Shown one piece after another: positions 5,976 through 6,436 of a stretch of DNA of 6,436 nucleotides. Source of the DNA: Actinomycetota bacterium (GTDB lineage Bacteria; Actinomycetota; Thermoleophilia; UBA2241). Position numbers and translations under genes: made by a program. A model generated the notes under the pieces. That model made no database searches. It worked only from the letters and a program-made list of their open reading frames with translations, and was not told the DNA's origin. Numbering within the stretch: position 1 is the stretch's first letter; each line of letters begins with the position of its first letter. Location of the stretch: contig PMKX01000172.1 of assembly GCA_003158705.1 (NCBI GenBank), positions 1 to 6,436 of the forward strand. The letters are read 5' to 3'.

Positions 5976-6436
5976 CTAGACGGGCAGCCGAACGACAAAC
6001 GAGGCTCCCTGGCCGGGCGCGGTCTCGAGCATGATGGAGCCGCCGTGGGCTTGAGCGATGCCGGCCGCGATGGCCAGCCCCAGCCCGGTCGTCGCCCCGT
6101 CGCCGGCCGAACCATCCGCCTCGTCCGACGCCTGGAAGAACGGTTCGAACACACGCTTAGCGACCTCGGGCGGCATGCCCACACCGTCGTCCTTCACCTC
6201 GAGCACGGCCCACCCGTCCTGCGCCCGGGCGCTCACGGCTACGTGGGCCTGCGGCCCTGCGTGCTGGAGAGCGTTCATCACCAGGTTGGCGGCGACCTGC
6301 CGCAAGCGCGACTCGTCGGCGAGCACGAGCACCGGCTGAGCCGCCTCGACGACGATCGTCCGTTCAGGATCGGCTATGTGGGCGTCGGCGACGGCGTCGG
6401 CGGCCACCTGGGCCAGGTCGACGGGCGCCTTGTCCA
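5976..6436 (-). CDS. Sensor histidine kinase, C-terminal ATPase domain (partial, runs off the right edge)
   Basis: The gene enters from the right edge; 152 complete codons are visible, ending in TAG at 5976-5978. An internal GTG at 6405-6407 is not the start, because the frame stays open upstream and reads PVDLAQ, the usual linker ahead of the kinase ATPase domain. The visible part is a HATPase_c domain with all boxes: N-box (visible residues about 43-58, with Asn50 and Asn54 in NLVMNALQHA), G1 box DDGVGMP (82-88), F-box FEPFFQ (96-101) and G2 box TGLGLAI (116-122). It ends with GASFVVRLPV, typical of membrane-bound sensor kinases. The His-containing dimerisation domain, sensor and membrane segments lie outside the window, as presumably does a partner response regulator. 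The segment between F and G2 boxes is Asp/Gly/Ala-rich and slightly long. Confidence 0.93.
   Translation of the reverse strand, partial: DKAPVDLAQVAADAVADAHIADPERTIVVEAAQPVLVLADESRLRQVAANLVMNALQHAGPQAHVAVSARAQDGWAVLEVKDDGVGMPPEVAKRVFEPFFQASDEADGSAGDGATTGLGLAIAAGIAQAHGGSIMLETAPGQGASFVVRLPV

Noticed and set aside
5405..6184. Longer, 259-residue version of the lipoprotein frame
   Set aside because: The extension overlaps the kinase gene and would bury the signal peptide and lipobox in mid-protein. The ATG at 5884 has a ribosome site directly upstream.
1..6436. CRISPR arrays, tRNA/rRNA genes, transposases, insertion-sequence ends or riboswitches
   Set aside because: None was seen. Coding sequence fills nearly the whole window, the gaps are 243 bp or less, and no regular repeat-spacer pattern or transposase motif is visible.

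Overview
The window is high-GC DNA with G/C dominating third codon positions. It most likely comes from a high-GC Gram-positive bacterium (Actinomycetota). Supporting signs are an Arg-rich cytoplasmic tail ahead of the single membrane helix of MltG, an apparently leaderless promoter for that gene, a TTG-started permease and a classic lipoprotein signal peptide. The phylum call is an inference and no genus is claimed.

Left part (1-1833): the last 32 codons of an unidentified gene run into a DHA2-family MFS exporter through an ATGA stop/start overlap. The exporter ends just before a strong GC hairpin (1757-1798). The hairpin sits between this gene and the convergent mltG, so it probably terminates transcription from both sides.

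Middle (1834-3186): mltG, an endolytic murein transglycosylase with its catalytic Glu intact, is on the minus strand. Its promoter has a -35 and a -10 separated by 17 bp, only a few bases from a GTG start, which suggests a leaderless mRNA. A 243-bp divergent intergenic region follows. On the far side it carries CTCAG direct repeats upstream of an ABC operon.

Right part (3187-6436): a two-gene ABC transporter operon (MacB/FtsX-type permease, then its ATPase) runs rightward. It converges, with a 13-bp overlap of coding ends, on a leftward unit holding the C-terminal half of a sensor histidine kinase (cut by the window edge) and a small lipoprotein with two GTITS-containing repeats. The lipoprotein's upstream region has the same kind of CTCAG direct repeat, at an 11-bp period, as the ABC operon's upstream region.

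The most interesting hypothesis is that these five elements form one envelope-signalling module. In it, a two-component system (response regulator presumably beyond the right edge) controls both the ABC transporter and the lipoprotein through the shared CTCAG-N6-CTCAG box. The repeats and gene order are read directly from the sequence. The regulatory link is an inference.
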